Below, piece by piece: positions 36,930 to 45,653 of a stretch of DNA of 64,000 nt. Location of the stretch: positions 186,001-250,000 of the forward strand of contig CAVVDM010000013.1 of NCBI GenBank assembly GCA_963746885.1, written 5' to 3'. The DNA comes from DATARH01 sp963746885 (GTDB lineage Bacteria > Pseudomonadota > Alphaproteobacteria > ATCC43930 > CGMCC-115725). The notes under the pieces are model-generated. The model was not told where the DNA came from and made no database searches. It saw nothing but the letters and a program-made list of their open reading frames with translations. Made by a program: the position numbers and the translations under genes. The first letter of the stretch is position 1; every line of letters begins with the position of its first letter.

Positions 36930-37808
36930 TCAGACGGCGAGCCGGTAGGAATCGCCGTCGCGCACGATATGGCCGGCCGTTGCCCCGGCGAAATGCGTAC
37001 CGATGACGAGCACCGGCCGGTCGCACAATTCGTTAAGCACGCGCACGCGGGTATCGCGCGCCATGTCCGGGTCGCTGTCCGCCAACGACGACCAGTGGGG
37101 TCGCGCGATCTGGCAGGGGTGGTGCATGAAGTCGCCGGTGATCAGCGCCTCCTCGCCCTGCGAGCTGATATGCAGGCTGACATGCCCCGGTGTGTGGCCG
37201 ATGGTCGGCACCAAGCGCAACTCGTCGCAGATGCGGTGGTCGGTCTCGACCAGCTCGGCCAGCCCCGCCTCATGGATCGGCGCGACCGAATCGGCGAACA
37301 CCGCTGCCATGTCGTCGCGCTCGTGCTGGCCGCGCCAATGGTCGAACTCGACCCGGCCCATCAGATAGCGCGCCTGCGGGAACGTCGGCATCCATTTGTC
37401 GCCGACCAGCATCGTGTTCCAGCCGACGTGGTCGACGTGGAGATGCGTGCACAGCACGGTGTCGATCAATTCGCGGGGAAATCCGGCGGCGGCAAGGTCG
37501 GCAAGAAACGGCCCGTGCAGGTTGTTCCAGGTCGGGATGCGACGGTTCTGCTTGTCGTTGCCGAGGCAGGTATCGACGATGACGCGACGCCCCGGGGCTT
37601 CGACAACCAACGCGTGGATGCTCATCTTGAGGCGGCCGCGCTCGTCGGCGAAATGCGGCTGCAGCCAGCCGATCGGCAGGATCTCCTCGTAGGTCGCCTG
37701 CGGCAGGATGAAGCGGCTGCCGCCGGTTACCTCGAGTTCGACGATCTTCGTGACCGTCACCGCGCCGATGCGCCATTTCATTGCGGCCCCCGTCTCGATT
37801 CCGGTCAT
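36930..37808 (-). CDS. Metallo-beta-lactamase-fold hydrolase
   Basis: A 292-residue MBL enzyme. The metal motif is VLCTHLHVDHVGWNT (HxHxDH), with further ligands in IGHTPGHVSLH and LITGDFMHHPCQ and the last His near HFAGATAGHIV. It resembles lactonase- or esterase-type MBL proteins. ATG 37808 overlaps the stop of the sensor kinase (ATGA); MKWRIG at 37781 is a possible later start. Coupling to a kinase is unusual. Confidence 0.85.
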   Translation of the reverse strand: MTGIETGAAMKWRIGAVTVTKIVELEVTGGSRFILPQATYEEILPIGWLQPHFADERGRLKMSIHALVVEAPGRRVIVDTCLGNDKQNRRIPTWNNLHGPFLADLAAAGFPRELIDTVLCTHLHVDHVGWNTMLVGDKWMPTFPQARYLMGRVEFDHWRGQHERDDMAAVFADSVAPIHEAGLAELVETDHRICDELRLVPTIGHTPGHVSLHISSQGEEALITGDFMHHPCQIARPHWSSLADSDPDMARDTRVRVLNELCDRPVLVIGTHFAGATAGHIVRDGDSYRLAV

Positions 37809-39664
37809 GGGTTGGCGCCCTCCAACGCGGCCTTGCCGGCGCCAGCCCCGTTCGGCGCGCCGCGGTAGCGCGGCAGGTAGAGTTTGACGGTGGTGCCGCG
37901 CCCCGGCTCGCTGTCGATCGTACAATGGCCGCCAAACCGCGTCACGAAACCGTAGACCTGAGACAAGCCCAGCCCGGTCCCCTTGCCGGCCTCCTTGGTC
38001 GTAAAAAACGGGTCAAACGCCTTGTCGCGGATCGCCGGCGGCATGCCGCAGCCGGTATCGCTGACGACGATCGCAACATAGTCGCCGCCGGCGACCGCCG
38101 GATGAAGCGCGGCATCGGCATGGCCGCAATTGAAAGCCTCGATTGTCAGGCCGCCCTGCCCGGCGATCGCATCGCGGGCATTGACGGCGAGGTTCAGAAC
38201 CGCGTTCTCAAGCTGGTTGGGATCGACAAATACCGGCCACAGGCCGCTCGACAGCCGCAACTCGACCGCGATCTGCGCACCGAGCGAGCGCAGCACGAGA
38301 TCCGACACGCCGGTCATCACCTCATTGACATCGACCGCGCGGGGATCGACGGGCTCACGGCGGGCAAAGCTGAGCAGGCGCTTGGTCAGCGCCGAGGCCC
38401 GATCGCACGCCGCGATCGCCGCGGCGATGAATTTCTGGCGCCGCGGATCGGCCGCATCGCCAGCGGATTTCAACAGCGCGATGTTGCCCGAGACGACGGT
38501 CAGCAAGTTATTGAAATCGTGCGCGATGCCGGCCGTCAGCAGCCCTACGGCTTCCATCTTTTGGGCTTGGTGCAGCTGCGCCTCGACCGCGGCGCGCTGC
38601 GCGATCGCGTCTCGCGCCGCGGCCAGCGCCGCCTGCTCGCGGCGGGTGCGGCGCAGCGCGACGAGGCTCAACAGGATGAACCCGATCGCCGCGGGAACCC
38701 CGAACGCGGCATAGCCGACGATCAACTCGAGCCATTCGTGCACGATCGACGTGCGGGTCCGCGCAATCGCGACATAGACCGGATAGTTGGAAAGCCTCCG
38801 ATAGGCCGCGACGCTGCCCTCGATCCCGAACGGCGAGCCACTGGCAGCGATGCCGGCGGTCGACTTGTCGGCGATCGCCTTGGCCAACGGGTCGTTGTCC
38901 TGCCGTGATGCCGGCGGCGCGGCGGTCTCCGGGTAGCGCGCGAGGCTGGTGCCGTCGTCGCGCAATACGCTGGCGGTATATTGCGCGGAGCCGCCGAGCA
39001 GCGAGTTGTAGAACGAGGCGAAATAGTTCCCCGACACCGCGACGACGATGATCCCGTCGAAGCGGCCGTCGGCGGTCTCCCGCCGGCGGCTCACCGTGAA
39101 ATACGCCTGATAATCGCCGCGATCGAGGCTGCGGGCGCGCACCGCCGCGATGTAGGTTCGGCCGCGGCCGTCACGCAGCGCGCGAAAATCGTCGCGGTCG
39201 GCGTGGTCGAGCTGCTGATTTACCGGATAGACCCGTGCGCTGACCATCTCGTGGCCGTTTGCATCGATGACCCAGGCCGCCGCCACCTGCGGCAGGTCCG
39301 CGATCTGCCGGGCAATATGCTCGTGCAGCGGCTGTTCCTGGGCATGGATCTCGGCGTCCGACAGCCCGCTGAGGAGATCGCCAATCCGCGCCGCGACGAG
39401 CATATGCGTGTCGAGGATCTTGGTCGTATTCTCCTCGGCGACAGCTGCCGCCTCGCCGAGTTCGGTCGCCGCGCTGCGATAGCTGGCCCGGTATGAGACG
39501 TAGGCGCCGATGGCACCGAGCAGCAGCGGCGCCACGACCGCGCCGATCAGCAACAGGCGCAGCGTGCGGATCGCGCCGAGCGTCGCCTCGCTTCCCGCTG
39601 TCGCCGATCCCGCAGCGGCCTTCGCTGCGCCATTTGTCGTGTTGGGGGCGGCGGTGTTCTGCAT
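37805..39664 (-). CDS. Membrane sensor histidine kinase with periplasmic Cache-like domain
   Basis: A 619-residue kinase. Helices at about 36-58 and 316-336 bracket a ~255-residue extracytoplasmic domain (QVAAAWVIDANGHEMVSARVYPVNQ, DRGDYQAYFTVSRRR, GIIVVAVSGNYFASFYNSLLGG) of the double-Cache kind. The cytoplasmic part has a short coiled region, His382 in LTAGIAHDFNNLLTVV (hybrid-kinase type, HisKA) and ATP-binding motifs AVLNLAVNARDAI, VSDTGCGMP and GTGLGLSQVYGF. No receiver domain or response regulator is adjacent. Confidence 0.9.
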   Translation of the reverse strand: MQNTAAPNTTNGAAKAAAGSATAGSEATLGAIRTLRLLLIGAVVAPLLLGAIGAYVSYRASYRSAATELGEAAAVAEENTTKILDTHMLVAARIGDLLSGLSDAEIHAQEQPLHEHIARQIADLPQVAAAWVIDANGHEMVSARVYPVNQQLDHADRDDFRALRDGRGRTYIAAVRARSLDRGDYQAYFTVSRRRETADGRFDGIIVVAVSGNYFASFYNSLLGGSAQYTASVLRDDGTSLARYPETAAPPASRQDNDPLAKAIADKSTAGIAASGSPFGIEGSVAAYRRLSNYPVYVAIARTRTSIVHEWLELIVGYAAFGVPAAIGFILLSLVALRRTRREQAALAAARDAIAQRAAVEAQLHQAQKMEAVGLLTAGIAHDFNNLLTVVSGNIALLKSAGDAADPRRQKFIAAAIAACDRASALTKRLLSFARREPVDPRAVDVNEVMTGVSDLVLRSLGAQIAVELRLSSGLWPVFVDPNQLENAVLNLAVNARDAIAGQGGLTIEAFNCGHADAALHPAVAGGDYVAIVVSDTGCGMPPAIRDKAFDPFFTTKEAGKGTGLGLSQVYGFVTRFGGHCTIDSEPGRGTTVKLYLPRYRGAPNGAGAGKAALEGANP

Positions 39665-39869
39665 TAAAAGGAGCCGCTGATGAGTGCACGCCCGTCCGGG
39701 AGCCCGTCTGCAGCGCGCTCAAATCCGCCGCTCGGGCTCCACCGATTGTCACCATAGCCGGTCGGCGGTCAACCCGGCGACGAAAACGGCATGGATTCGA
39801 GTCGATGAACGCGCTGTCATGGCATCCGCTGCGGTAGACTCACGCTGCCGGGCACAAGGAAGATCGGCA

Positions 39870-40580
39870 ATGCGCAGGTGGTATTGCGGAGCTGTCGTCG
39901 TCGCATTGGGGTGCCTGGCGCTGGCCGGCTGCGCTGCGGCGCCGACGCCAATCCCCCCGCGGCAAGCGGTCTTGGCGTTGCGTGCCGGCGAGCCGCTGCT
40001 GCGCTGCCGCGAGGCCTGCGTCGAGGACTGGCGTCGGGCCCAGCCGCAAGCAGCACAACTCGCGGCAGCGTCCGATTGGGCGGACCTTGCCGCGTTGGTG
40101 GAGCAAGTTGGCTACCAGGACGATCTGACGCTCTATTATCTGGCGCGCGCCGCGGAGGGGCTGGGCTACCCCGGTGCGGCAGCGAGCTACTATCGTCAGA
40201 GCCTTTCCCTGTCCGGCACCTCGATATCCTGCGCGAATTTGAGCCGGATGTGCGGCGGCGTGGCGCTGCCGCGAGCCGCGGCGTCGCGCTTGGCGGCGAT
40301 CGATCGGGAACTCGGCCGGCAGTTGCGGCGGCCGGCGCGACCGGTACCGCACCCGACGCATACCCCAGCGAAGGCGGGTCCGCCGCTGCCCGGCGACGCC
40401 GTGCCGCCGCCACCGGCCGAGACGGGAGCATCGCACCCCGGCGACATGCCACCGCCGACACCGTTGCTGCCGCCAGCCGCACCGATTGCACCGGCCGCGG
40501 CCGGAGTGACGGCGCCCGCTCCCGAGCACGCTCCTTCCGGGGCCTCCGACTATATCGAGCCGCCGCCGGCGCTGCACTGA
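39870..40580 (+). CDS. Putative lipoprotein with Pro-rich C-terminus
   Basis: A 236-residue protein beginning with a lipoprotein signal peptide (MRRWYCGAVVVALGCLALAGC, lipobox LAGC). The body has helical TPR-like segments (DDLTLYYLARAAEGLGYPGAAASYYRQSL) and a Cys-containing loop (SGTSISCANLSRMCGG); the last ~80 residues are Pro/Ala-rich. Probably anchored in the outer membrane or periplasm. RBS AAGGAAG ahead of ATG 39870. No named family recognised. Confidence 0.65.
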   Translation: MRRWYCGAVVVALGCLALAGCAAAPTPIPPRQAVLALRAGEPLLRCREACVEDWRRAQPQAAQLAAASDWADLAALVEQVGYQDDLTLYYLARAAEGLGYPGAAASYYRQSLSLSGTSISCANLSRMCGGVALPRAAASRLAAIDRELGRQLRRPARPVPHPTHTPAKAGPPLPGDAVPPPPAETGASHPGDMPPPTPLLPPAAPIAPAAAGVTAPAPEHAPSGASDYIEPPPALH

Positions 40581-40668
40581 CCCGACACGACACCGACGGC
40601 GCCTCAAGGGCGGCGTGACCGGGCGCTGACCGCGCGCTAGCATGGCGGCATTTCGGGAGGAGACTGCC

Positions 40669-41754
40669 ATGAAAGCCGCCGTCCTGCATATGCCCAACCA
40701 ACCGCTGACCATCGAGAACGTCTCGGTCGAAAAGCCGAAAAGCCGCGAGGTTCTGCTGCGGACCTCCTTTGCCGGGCTGTGCCACAGCGACCTGCATTTC
40801 ATCGAGGGGCTCTATCCGACCCCGACCCCGGTCATCCTCGGGCATGAGAGCTCGGCGGTGGTCGAGGCGGTCGGCGACGGCGTCAGTTACGTGAAGCCCG
40901 GCGACCACGTCATCACCTGCCTCTCGGTGTTCTGCGGCACCTGCCCGCAATGCCTGACCGGCCATCCGAATCTGTGCGAGAACACCGACGTCAAGATGCT
41001 GCCCGGCGTGGCCCGCCGCATGACTTGGAAGGGCCAGCCGATGAACCAGGCGTTCAATCTGTCCTCGTTCGGCGAGCAGATGCTGGTGCACGAAAATTCG
41101 ATGGTGAAGATCGACGATGACATCCCGTTGGACCGCGCGGCGCTGGTCGGCTGCGGCGTCATGACCGGGGTCGGCGCGGTGTTCAACGCCGCCAAGGTCG
41201 AACCCGGCACGACGGTCGCGGTGATCGGCTGCGGCGGGGTCGGGCTGTCCGCGGTCAACGGCGCGGCGCTCGCCGGGGCGGAGCGGATCATCGCGATCGA
41301 CACCGTGCAATCAAAGCTCGAGCTGGCGCGCGAAATGGGCGCCACCGACACGATCAACGCGAGCAACGCCGATCCGGTCGAGCAGATCCGCGAGCTGACG
41401 AAGGGCGGGGTCCACTATTCGTTCGAGGCGCTCGGCACCAAGAACACCGCCGAGCAGGCATTCCAGATGCTGCGGCCCGGCGGCACCGCGACGATCATCG
41501 GGATGGTGCCGTTCGGCCTCAAGATCGAGCTGCACGGCTTCGACTTCCTGCGCGACCGCAAGATCCAGGGGACTTCGATGGGCGGCAACCGCTTCCGGGT
41601 CGACATGCCGCGCCTGTTGTCGCTATGGCGCCAGGGCAGGCTGAAGCTCGATCACCTGATCTCCGGGCGGTTGCGGCTCGACCAGATCAACGAGGGGTTC
41701 GCGGCGCTGAAATCGGCGGCGCCGGTACGTCAGCTGATCGATTTCGCCGCCTGA
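40669..41754 (+). CDS. Zinc-dependent alcohol dehydrogenase (MDR family)
   Basis: A 361-residue medium-chain dehydrogenase. Catalytic zinc ligands lie in GLCHSDLHF, LGHESSAVVEAVGDGV and GCGVMTG; the structural zinc cluster is CGTCPQCLTGHPNLC; the NAD-binding GxGGxG is VIGCGGVGLSAVNGAALAGAERIIAID. It is closest to class III-like alcohol/aldehyde dehydrogenases. ATG 40669 follows GGGAGGAG. Its end overlaps the oppositely read small membrane protein by 25 bases. Substrate undefined. Confidence 0.9.
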   Translation: MKAAVLHMPNQPLTIENVSVEKPKSREVLLRTSFAGLCHSDLHFIEGLYPTPTPVILGHESSAVVEAVGDGVSYVKPGDHVITCLSVFCGTCPQCLTGHPNLCENTDVKMLPGVARRMTWKGQPMNQAFNLSSFGEQMLVHENSMVKIDDDIPLDRAALVGCGVMTGVGAVFNAAKVEPGTTVAVIGCGGVGLSAVNGAALAGAERIIAIDTVQSKLELAREMGATDTINASNADPVEQIRELTKGGVHYSFEALGTKNTAEQAFQMLRPGGTATIIGMVPFGLKIELHGFDFLRDRKIQGTSMGGNRFRVDMPRLLSLWRQGRLKLDHLISGRLRLDQINEGFAALKSAAPVRQLIDFAA

Positions 41755-42005
41755 TCGGGGGTGACAGCACCACCCCGAGACGCAGGCCGCACGCGCGCCG
41801 CCAGCCACGGGGCAAACCACCGAAACAGCAGGTATGCTGCCGGGGCGCACAGCCCCAGCACGATCGGCATCTCGCCTGAGAAATAAAAGAGGTCATGCCC
41901 CGTCGCGACCGTCAGCACCATCACGACGATCAGCACGAGCGGGCTGAGCAAGAAGCCGGTCGTCCGCGCCTCTCGGCCCGAAAGAATCCTGTTCAACTGC
42001 ATCAT
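41730..42005 (-). CDS. Small two-helix membrane protein
   Basis: A 91-residue frame from ATG 42005 with a GGAG-containing leader. Two hydrophobic helices (FLLSPLVLIVVMVLTVATG and MPIVLGLCAPAAYLLFRWFAPWL) flank a short loop. No family recognised. It could equally start at the adjacent second ATG. Read towards and into the 3' end of the alcohol dehydrogenase gene. Confidence 0.55.
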   Translation of the reverse strand: MMQLNRILSGREARTTGFLLSPLVLIVVMVLTVATGHDLFYFSGEMPIVLGLCAPAAYLLFRWFAPWLAARVRPASRGGAVTPDQAAKSIS

Positions 42006-42109
42006 CCGCACTCCGGCAATGTCGTCCGGATGCGATCCTAAGCCGAACACGGTTAACGCTCTCTGAGCAAACGCCACGAAATGAGCAGCATTTAACCAAA
42101 TCGGCAACG

Positions 42110-42685
42110 TTACTGCGGGTCGAGCGGCGGCAGCCGCGGATGCTTGAGCGAGCGCGGCAGGATGCCCCGGATGCGGGGGTCCTCGAAGCGCAGGTTCTGG
42201 CGGGCATAGACGACAAACCCGGCCCGCTGGTAATAGCCCAGCGCCTTCGGATGATCGAAGCTGCGGGTGTGCACCCAGAACCGGCCGATCGGCCGCGACC
42301 ACGCCTGCTCGATCGCCGCGTGCAATAGAAACGGCCCGAACCCGCGCCCGATGAACTCGGGGATCAGCCCGAAATAGCGCAGCTCCGTCTCGCGCGGCGG
42401 CGCCGCGTCCAGCTCGAAATAGCCGGCCGGCACGCCGCCGACATAGAGCACGAAGATCTCGGTCGTCGGCTGCCCGATCTCGGCGGCGAGCGCCGCGTCG
42501 TCGAGCAGCCGGCGCTCGTACCACAGCCACGGCGTGCCGACGGTCTCGTAAAGATAGCGGTAGAACGAGACGGTGCATGCCTCGGCCCGCATCAGCGCGT
42601 GCTTGCCGTGAGGCGCCGGCACCGGCGGCAGACCCGGCCGCGCGTGCATCTCGAGATAGGTGATCGTGTCGTCGAGCAGCGCCAT
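42110..42685 (-). CDS. GNAT-family N-acetyltransferase
   Basis: A 191-residue GNAT protein. The acetyl-CoA site is LRYFGLIPEFIGRGFGPFLLHAAIEQAW (R/Q-x-x-G-x-G/A pattern), followed by FWVHTRSFDHPKALGYYQRAGF, the typical last strand-helix. ATG 42685 lies 20 bases after the sulfurtransferase stop, so the two are probably one transcript. Acceptor unknown. Confidence 0.85.
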   Translation of the reverse strand: MALLDDTITYLEMHARPGLPPVPAPHGKHALMRAEACTVSFYRYLYETVGTPWLWYERRLLDDAALAAEIGQPTTEIFVLYVGGVPAGYFELDAAPPRETELRYFGLIPEFIGRGFGPFLLHAAIEQAWSRPIGRFWVHTRSFDHPKALGYYQRAGFVVYARQNLRFEDPRIRGILPRSLKHPRLPPLDPQ

Positions 42686-42704
42686 CGTCGTCAAATGCCC
42701 GGAG

Positions 42705-43571
42705 CTACGGCTTGGCCGGGCCGGTTTCGATCGGCGTGTCGCCGGGCAGGCCCCATTCCGACCACGAGCCGTCATAAACCGCGGCGCCGGGATGGCCGAG
42801 GAGGTGCGCCGCAAACGCCACTGCGCAGGCAGTCACTCCCGAGCCGCAGCTGGTCACGATCGGGCGGTCAAGCCTGACCCCGGCCGCGTCGAACAGGCGG
42901 CGCAGCTCCTCGGCGCCTTTCAGCCGGCGGGTTTGCGGGTCGGTCACCAGCTCGAACGGCAGATTGCGGCTGCCCGGGATATGGCCGCTGCGCCGGCCCG
43001 GCCAGGTCTCCGGCGCGCTGCCGTCGAACCGCCCGGCCGCCCGCGCGTCGACCACCTGCTCGACGCGGGCCGCAATGTTGGCGCGGACCGCCGCCTTGTC
43101 GCGCACCAGCGCCGGGTTGAAGCGGGCCGTGAACGCGCGCACCGGGATCACCGGCGCATTCGTGTCGAGTGGCCGCCCCTCCGCCTTCCAGCGCGGCAGT
43201 CCGCCATCAAGCAATGCCACGTTGTCGTGCCCGAACAGCCGCAACAGCCACCATGCCCGCCCGGCCGAGGACAGGCCGTTGCTGTCGTAGACGATGACGT
43301 GATCGTCATTGCCGATGCCGCGCTCCGCCATTTTTGCGGCGAAACGCTCGGCTGTGGGGATCATGTGCGGCAGCGTCGTGCCGGGCTGGGCGACATCGTC
43401 AATGTCAAAGAACACCGCCCCCGGGATGTGGCCAGACTCGTAGTCCTGGCGCGCGGTCGGCATGATTCCGGGCTGCTTGTACGAGCTGTCGAGCACCCGG
43501 ACATGCGGATGAGCGAGATGGGCGGCGAGCCATTCGGTGCTGACCAGCGCCTCGGGATGGGCATAAGGCAT
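42705..43571 (-). CDS. sseA: Thiosulfate/3-mercaptopyruvate sulfurtransferase
   Basis: A 288-residue tandem-rhodanese enzyme. The inactive first domain holds VRVLDSSYKQPG and HIPGAVFFDIDDVA; the second holds the catalytic loop VTSCGSGVTACAVAF, whose CGSGVT sequence favours 3-mercaptopyruvate as substrate. SGHIPGSRNLPFELV and YDGSWSEWG are further hallmarks. It moves sulfane sulfur to cyanide or thiol acceptors. Confidence 0.92.
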   Translation of the reverse strand: MPYAHPEALVSTEWLAAHLAHPHVRVLDSSYKQPGIMPTARQDYESGHIPGAVFFDIDDVAQPGTTLPHMIPTAERFAAKMAERGIGNDDHVIVYDSNGLSSAGRAWWLLRLFGHDNVALLDGGLPRWKAEGRPLDTNAPVIPVRAFTARFNPALVRDKAAVRANIAARVEQVVDARAAGRFDGSAPETWPGRRSGHIPGSRNLPFELVTDPQTRRLKGAEELRRLFDAAGVRLDRPIVTSCGSGVTACAVAFAAHLLGHPGAAVYDGSWSEWGLPGDTPIETGPAKP

Positions 43572-43610
43572 CAGGGTCTCCGTTCGACGAGCACGGCCGC
43601 ACCAGCAGCC

Positions 43611-43733
43611 GTCGTGCTTCGAGACGCGGCCCGGCTCTCGCCGGCCCGCTCCTCAGCATGAGGATAGATCATTGAGGGCATCAAGAAAGATCTTCATCCT
43701 GACGAGCCACTGCAGGCGGCGTCTCGAAGGACG
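43611..43733. repeat. Pair of inverted dispersed-repeat copies
   Basis: Two degenerate copies of a palindromic element face each other: GTGCTTCGAGACGC ... CTCCTCAGCATGAGG (43611-43663) and, inverted, TCATCCTGACGAGCC ... GGCGTCTCGAAGGACG (43691-43733). The CTCCTCAxxxTGAGGAG and GCGTCTCGAAGxA cores are like intergenic palindromes common in Bradyrhizobium-type alphaproteobacteria. It fills the gap between sseA and alaX and could fold into a long stem at RNA level. Confidence 0.6.
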
Positions 43734-43749
43734 TACCGAGCCGGTCCCG

Positions 43750-44472
43750 CTACTCCGCAAAGGCGACGTTGATGCGGCGGTTCTGGCGGCCCTTGTTCTC
43801 GATCTTGCCGATCACAACCGGGCCGATCTCGGCGGTATTGTGGATGTGGGTGCCGCCGCACGGCTGCAGATCGATCGGTCCATCTGGCCCGGCGATCTCC
43901 ATCAGCCTGACCCGCCCGGCGCCCGAGGGCGGCTTGACCGACATCGTGCGCACCAGCTCGGGGTGGGCTTCAAGTTCCGCGTCGCTGATCCAGCGCTGCG
44001 TCACGTCATGGCCCGCAGCGATCAGCTCGTTGAGGCGGGCGGCGATCGTCTCCTTGTCGAGGCTCGCCCCGGGCACGTCGAAATCGAGCCGGCCGCGCCC
44101 ATCCGACACTTGACCGCCGGTCACCGCCCCCGGCACCACCGCGCACAACAAATGCAGGCAGGTGTGCATCCGCATCAGGCGGTGCCGCCGCTGCCAGTCG
44201 ATCTCGGCGGTGACTTCGGCGCCGGGCTCGGGAAGGGCCGCGCCCGGCGCCGGGACATGGATCACGTCGTCCGGTCCCTCGCCCTTCACCGTATCGATGA
44301 TCGCGATCGCCTCGCCCGAGGCTAGGCGCAATGCGCCGCTGTCGCCCGGCTGACCGCCACCCGTCGGGTAGAACACGGTGCGGTCGAGCCGGATGCCGCG
44401 CGCATCGGTCGCCACCACCCGCGCCGGGCAGGAGCGCGCGTAGGCGTCGTCACGGAATACGAGTTCGGTCAT
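43750..44472 (-). CDS. AlaX-type alanyl-tRNA editing protein
   Basis: A 240-residue free-standing editing domain related to alanyl-tRNA synthetase. The zinc-binding residues are in RMHTCLHLLCAV (HxxxH) and LQPCGGTHIHNTAEIG (CxxxH); the N-terminal domain has TVFYPTGGGQPGDSG. It removes serine or glycine from mischarged tRNA-Ala. Start ATG 44472; an upstream ATG at 44505 would overlap cysK. It follows cysK by 17 bases. Confidence 0.9.
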   Translation of the reverse strand: MTELVFRDDAYARSCPARVVATDARGIRLDRTVFYPTGGGQPGDSGALRLASGEAIAIIDTVKGEGPDDVIHVPAPGAALPEPGAEVTAEIDWQRRHRLMRMHTCLHLLCAVVPGAVTGGQVSDGRGRLDFDVPGASLDKETIAARLNELIAAGHDVTQRWISDAELEAHPELVRTMSVKPPSGAGRVRLMEIAGPDGPIDLQPCGGTHIHNTAEIGPVVIGKIENKGRQNRRINVAFAE

Positions 44473-44489
44473 TTGCTCGCCCTGCTCTC

Positions 44490-45494
44490 TCACGACCCCA
44501 GCCATTTCGGCGTCGGCAGGTTCTTTTCCTTCAGGAAGGCCGGGTTGAACAGCTTCGACTGATAGCGCGTGCCGGAATCGGCGAGGATCGTGACGATCGT
44601 GTGGCCGGGGCCGAGCTCGCGCGCAAGGCGCATCGCGCCGCAGATGTTGATGCCGGTCGAGCCGCCAACGACCAGCCCTTCCTCGACCACGAGGTCGAAC
44701 AGCACCGGCAGCATCTCCTCGTCGGTGATCTGGAATTGGCCGTCGGGGGCGAAGCCTTCGAGGTTTTTGGTCTCGCGGTTGTTGCCGATGCCTTCGGTGA
44801 TCGAGCTGCCCTCCGGCTTGAACTCGTGGCGTGCGTACCAGCTATAGATGCCCGAGCCCATCGGGTCGGACAGGTAGATCTTGACGTTCGGGTTGCGCTC
44901 CTTCAACGCGATGCCGACGCCCGATAACGTGCCGCCGGTGCCGACCGCGCAGGTGAAGCCGTCCACCGTGCCGTCGGTCTGAGCCCAGATCTCGGGGCCG
45001 GTCGTCTCGTAATGGCCGCGCCGGTTGGCGGGGTTGTCGAACTGGTTGGCCCAGATCGCGCCGTTCGGCTCACGCGCGGCGATCTCCTCGGCGAGGCGCC
45101 CGGAATAACGCACGTAGTTGTTGGGGTTGCTGTAGGGCGCCGCCGGCACCAGCCGGAGATCGACACCGCACAGTGTCAGCATGTCCTTCTTTTCCTGGCT
45201 CTGCGTCTCGGGCATCACGATGACCGTGCGGTAGCCGCGCGCATTGCCGACCAGCGCGAGGCCAATGCCGGTATTGCCGGCGGTGCCCTCAACGATGACC
45301 CCGCCCGGCCGCAATACTCCGCGCGCCTCGGCGTCCTTGATGATGGCAAGCGCGGCGCGGTCCTTGACCGAGCCGCCCGGGTTGAGGAACTCGGCCTTGC
45401 CGAGGATCGTGCAGCCGGTCGCCTCCGAGGCGCGACGCAGCTTGATAAGGGGCGTGTTGCCGACCGTGTCGACAAAGCCGTCGCGGATCTCCAT
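44490..45494 (-). CDS. cysK: Cysteine synthase A (O-acetylserine sulfhydrylase)
   Basis: A 334-residue PLP enzyme: VGNTPLIKLRRASE, PLP-binding Lys in LNPGGSVKDRAALAI, EGTAGNTGIGLALVG, and the acceptor-loop MPETQSQEKKDMLTLCGVDLRLV. CAVGTGGTLSGVGIAL binds PLP phosphate. It makes L-cysteine from O-acetylserine and sulfide. The acceptor loop and longer C-terminus fit the cysteine synthase A subgroup found in alphaproteobacteria. Divergent from dcd. Confidence 0.92.
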   Translation of the reverse strand: MEIRDGFVDTVGNTPLIKLRRASEATGCTILGKAEFLNPGGSVKDRAALAIIKDAEARGVLRPGGVIVEGTAGNTGIGLALVGNARGYRTVIVMPETQSQEKKDMLTLCGVDLRLVPAAPYSNPNNYVRYSGRLAEEIAAREPNGAIWANQFDNPANRRGHYETTGPEIWAQTDGTVDGFTCAVGTGGTLSGVGIALKERNPNVKIYLSDPMGSGIYSWYARHEFKPEGSSITEGIGNNRETKNLEGFAPDGQFQITDEEMLPVLFDLVVEEGLVVGGSTGINICGAMRLARELGPGHTIVTILADSGTRYQSKLFNPAFLKEKNLPTPKWLGS

Positions 45495-45653
45495 GCCTTG
45501 TCTCCACCTGACGACACTGTGCAATTCGCAGACAACACTATCGGCCGTCGCATATTGAGGGCAAGCCGTGCCGTCGATGCGTTGCACCACTTTGCGCTCC
45601 ACGCGGCATGGCTTAGAAAAGGTGGCGTCGCACAATCGAGGGACATTCGCCGG

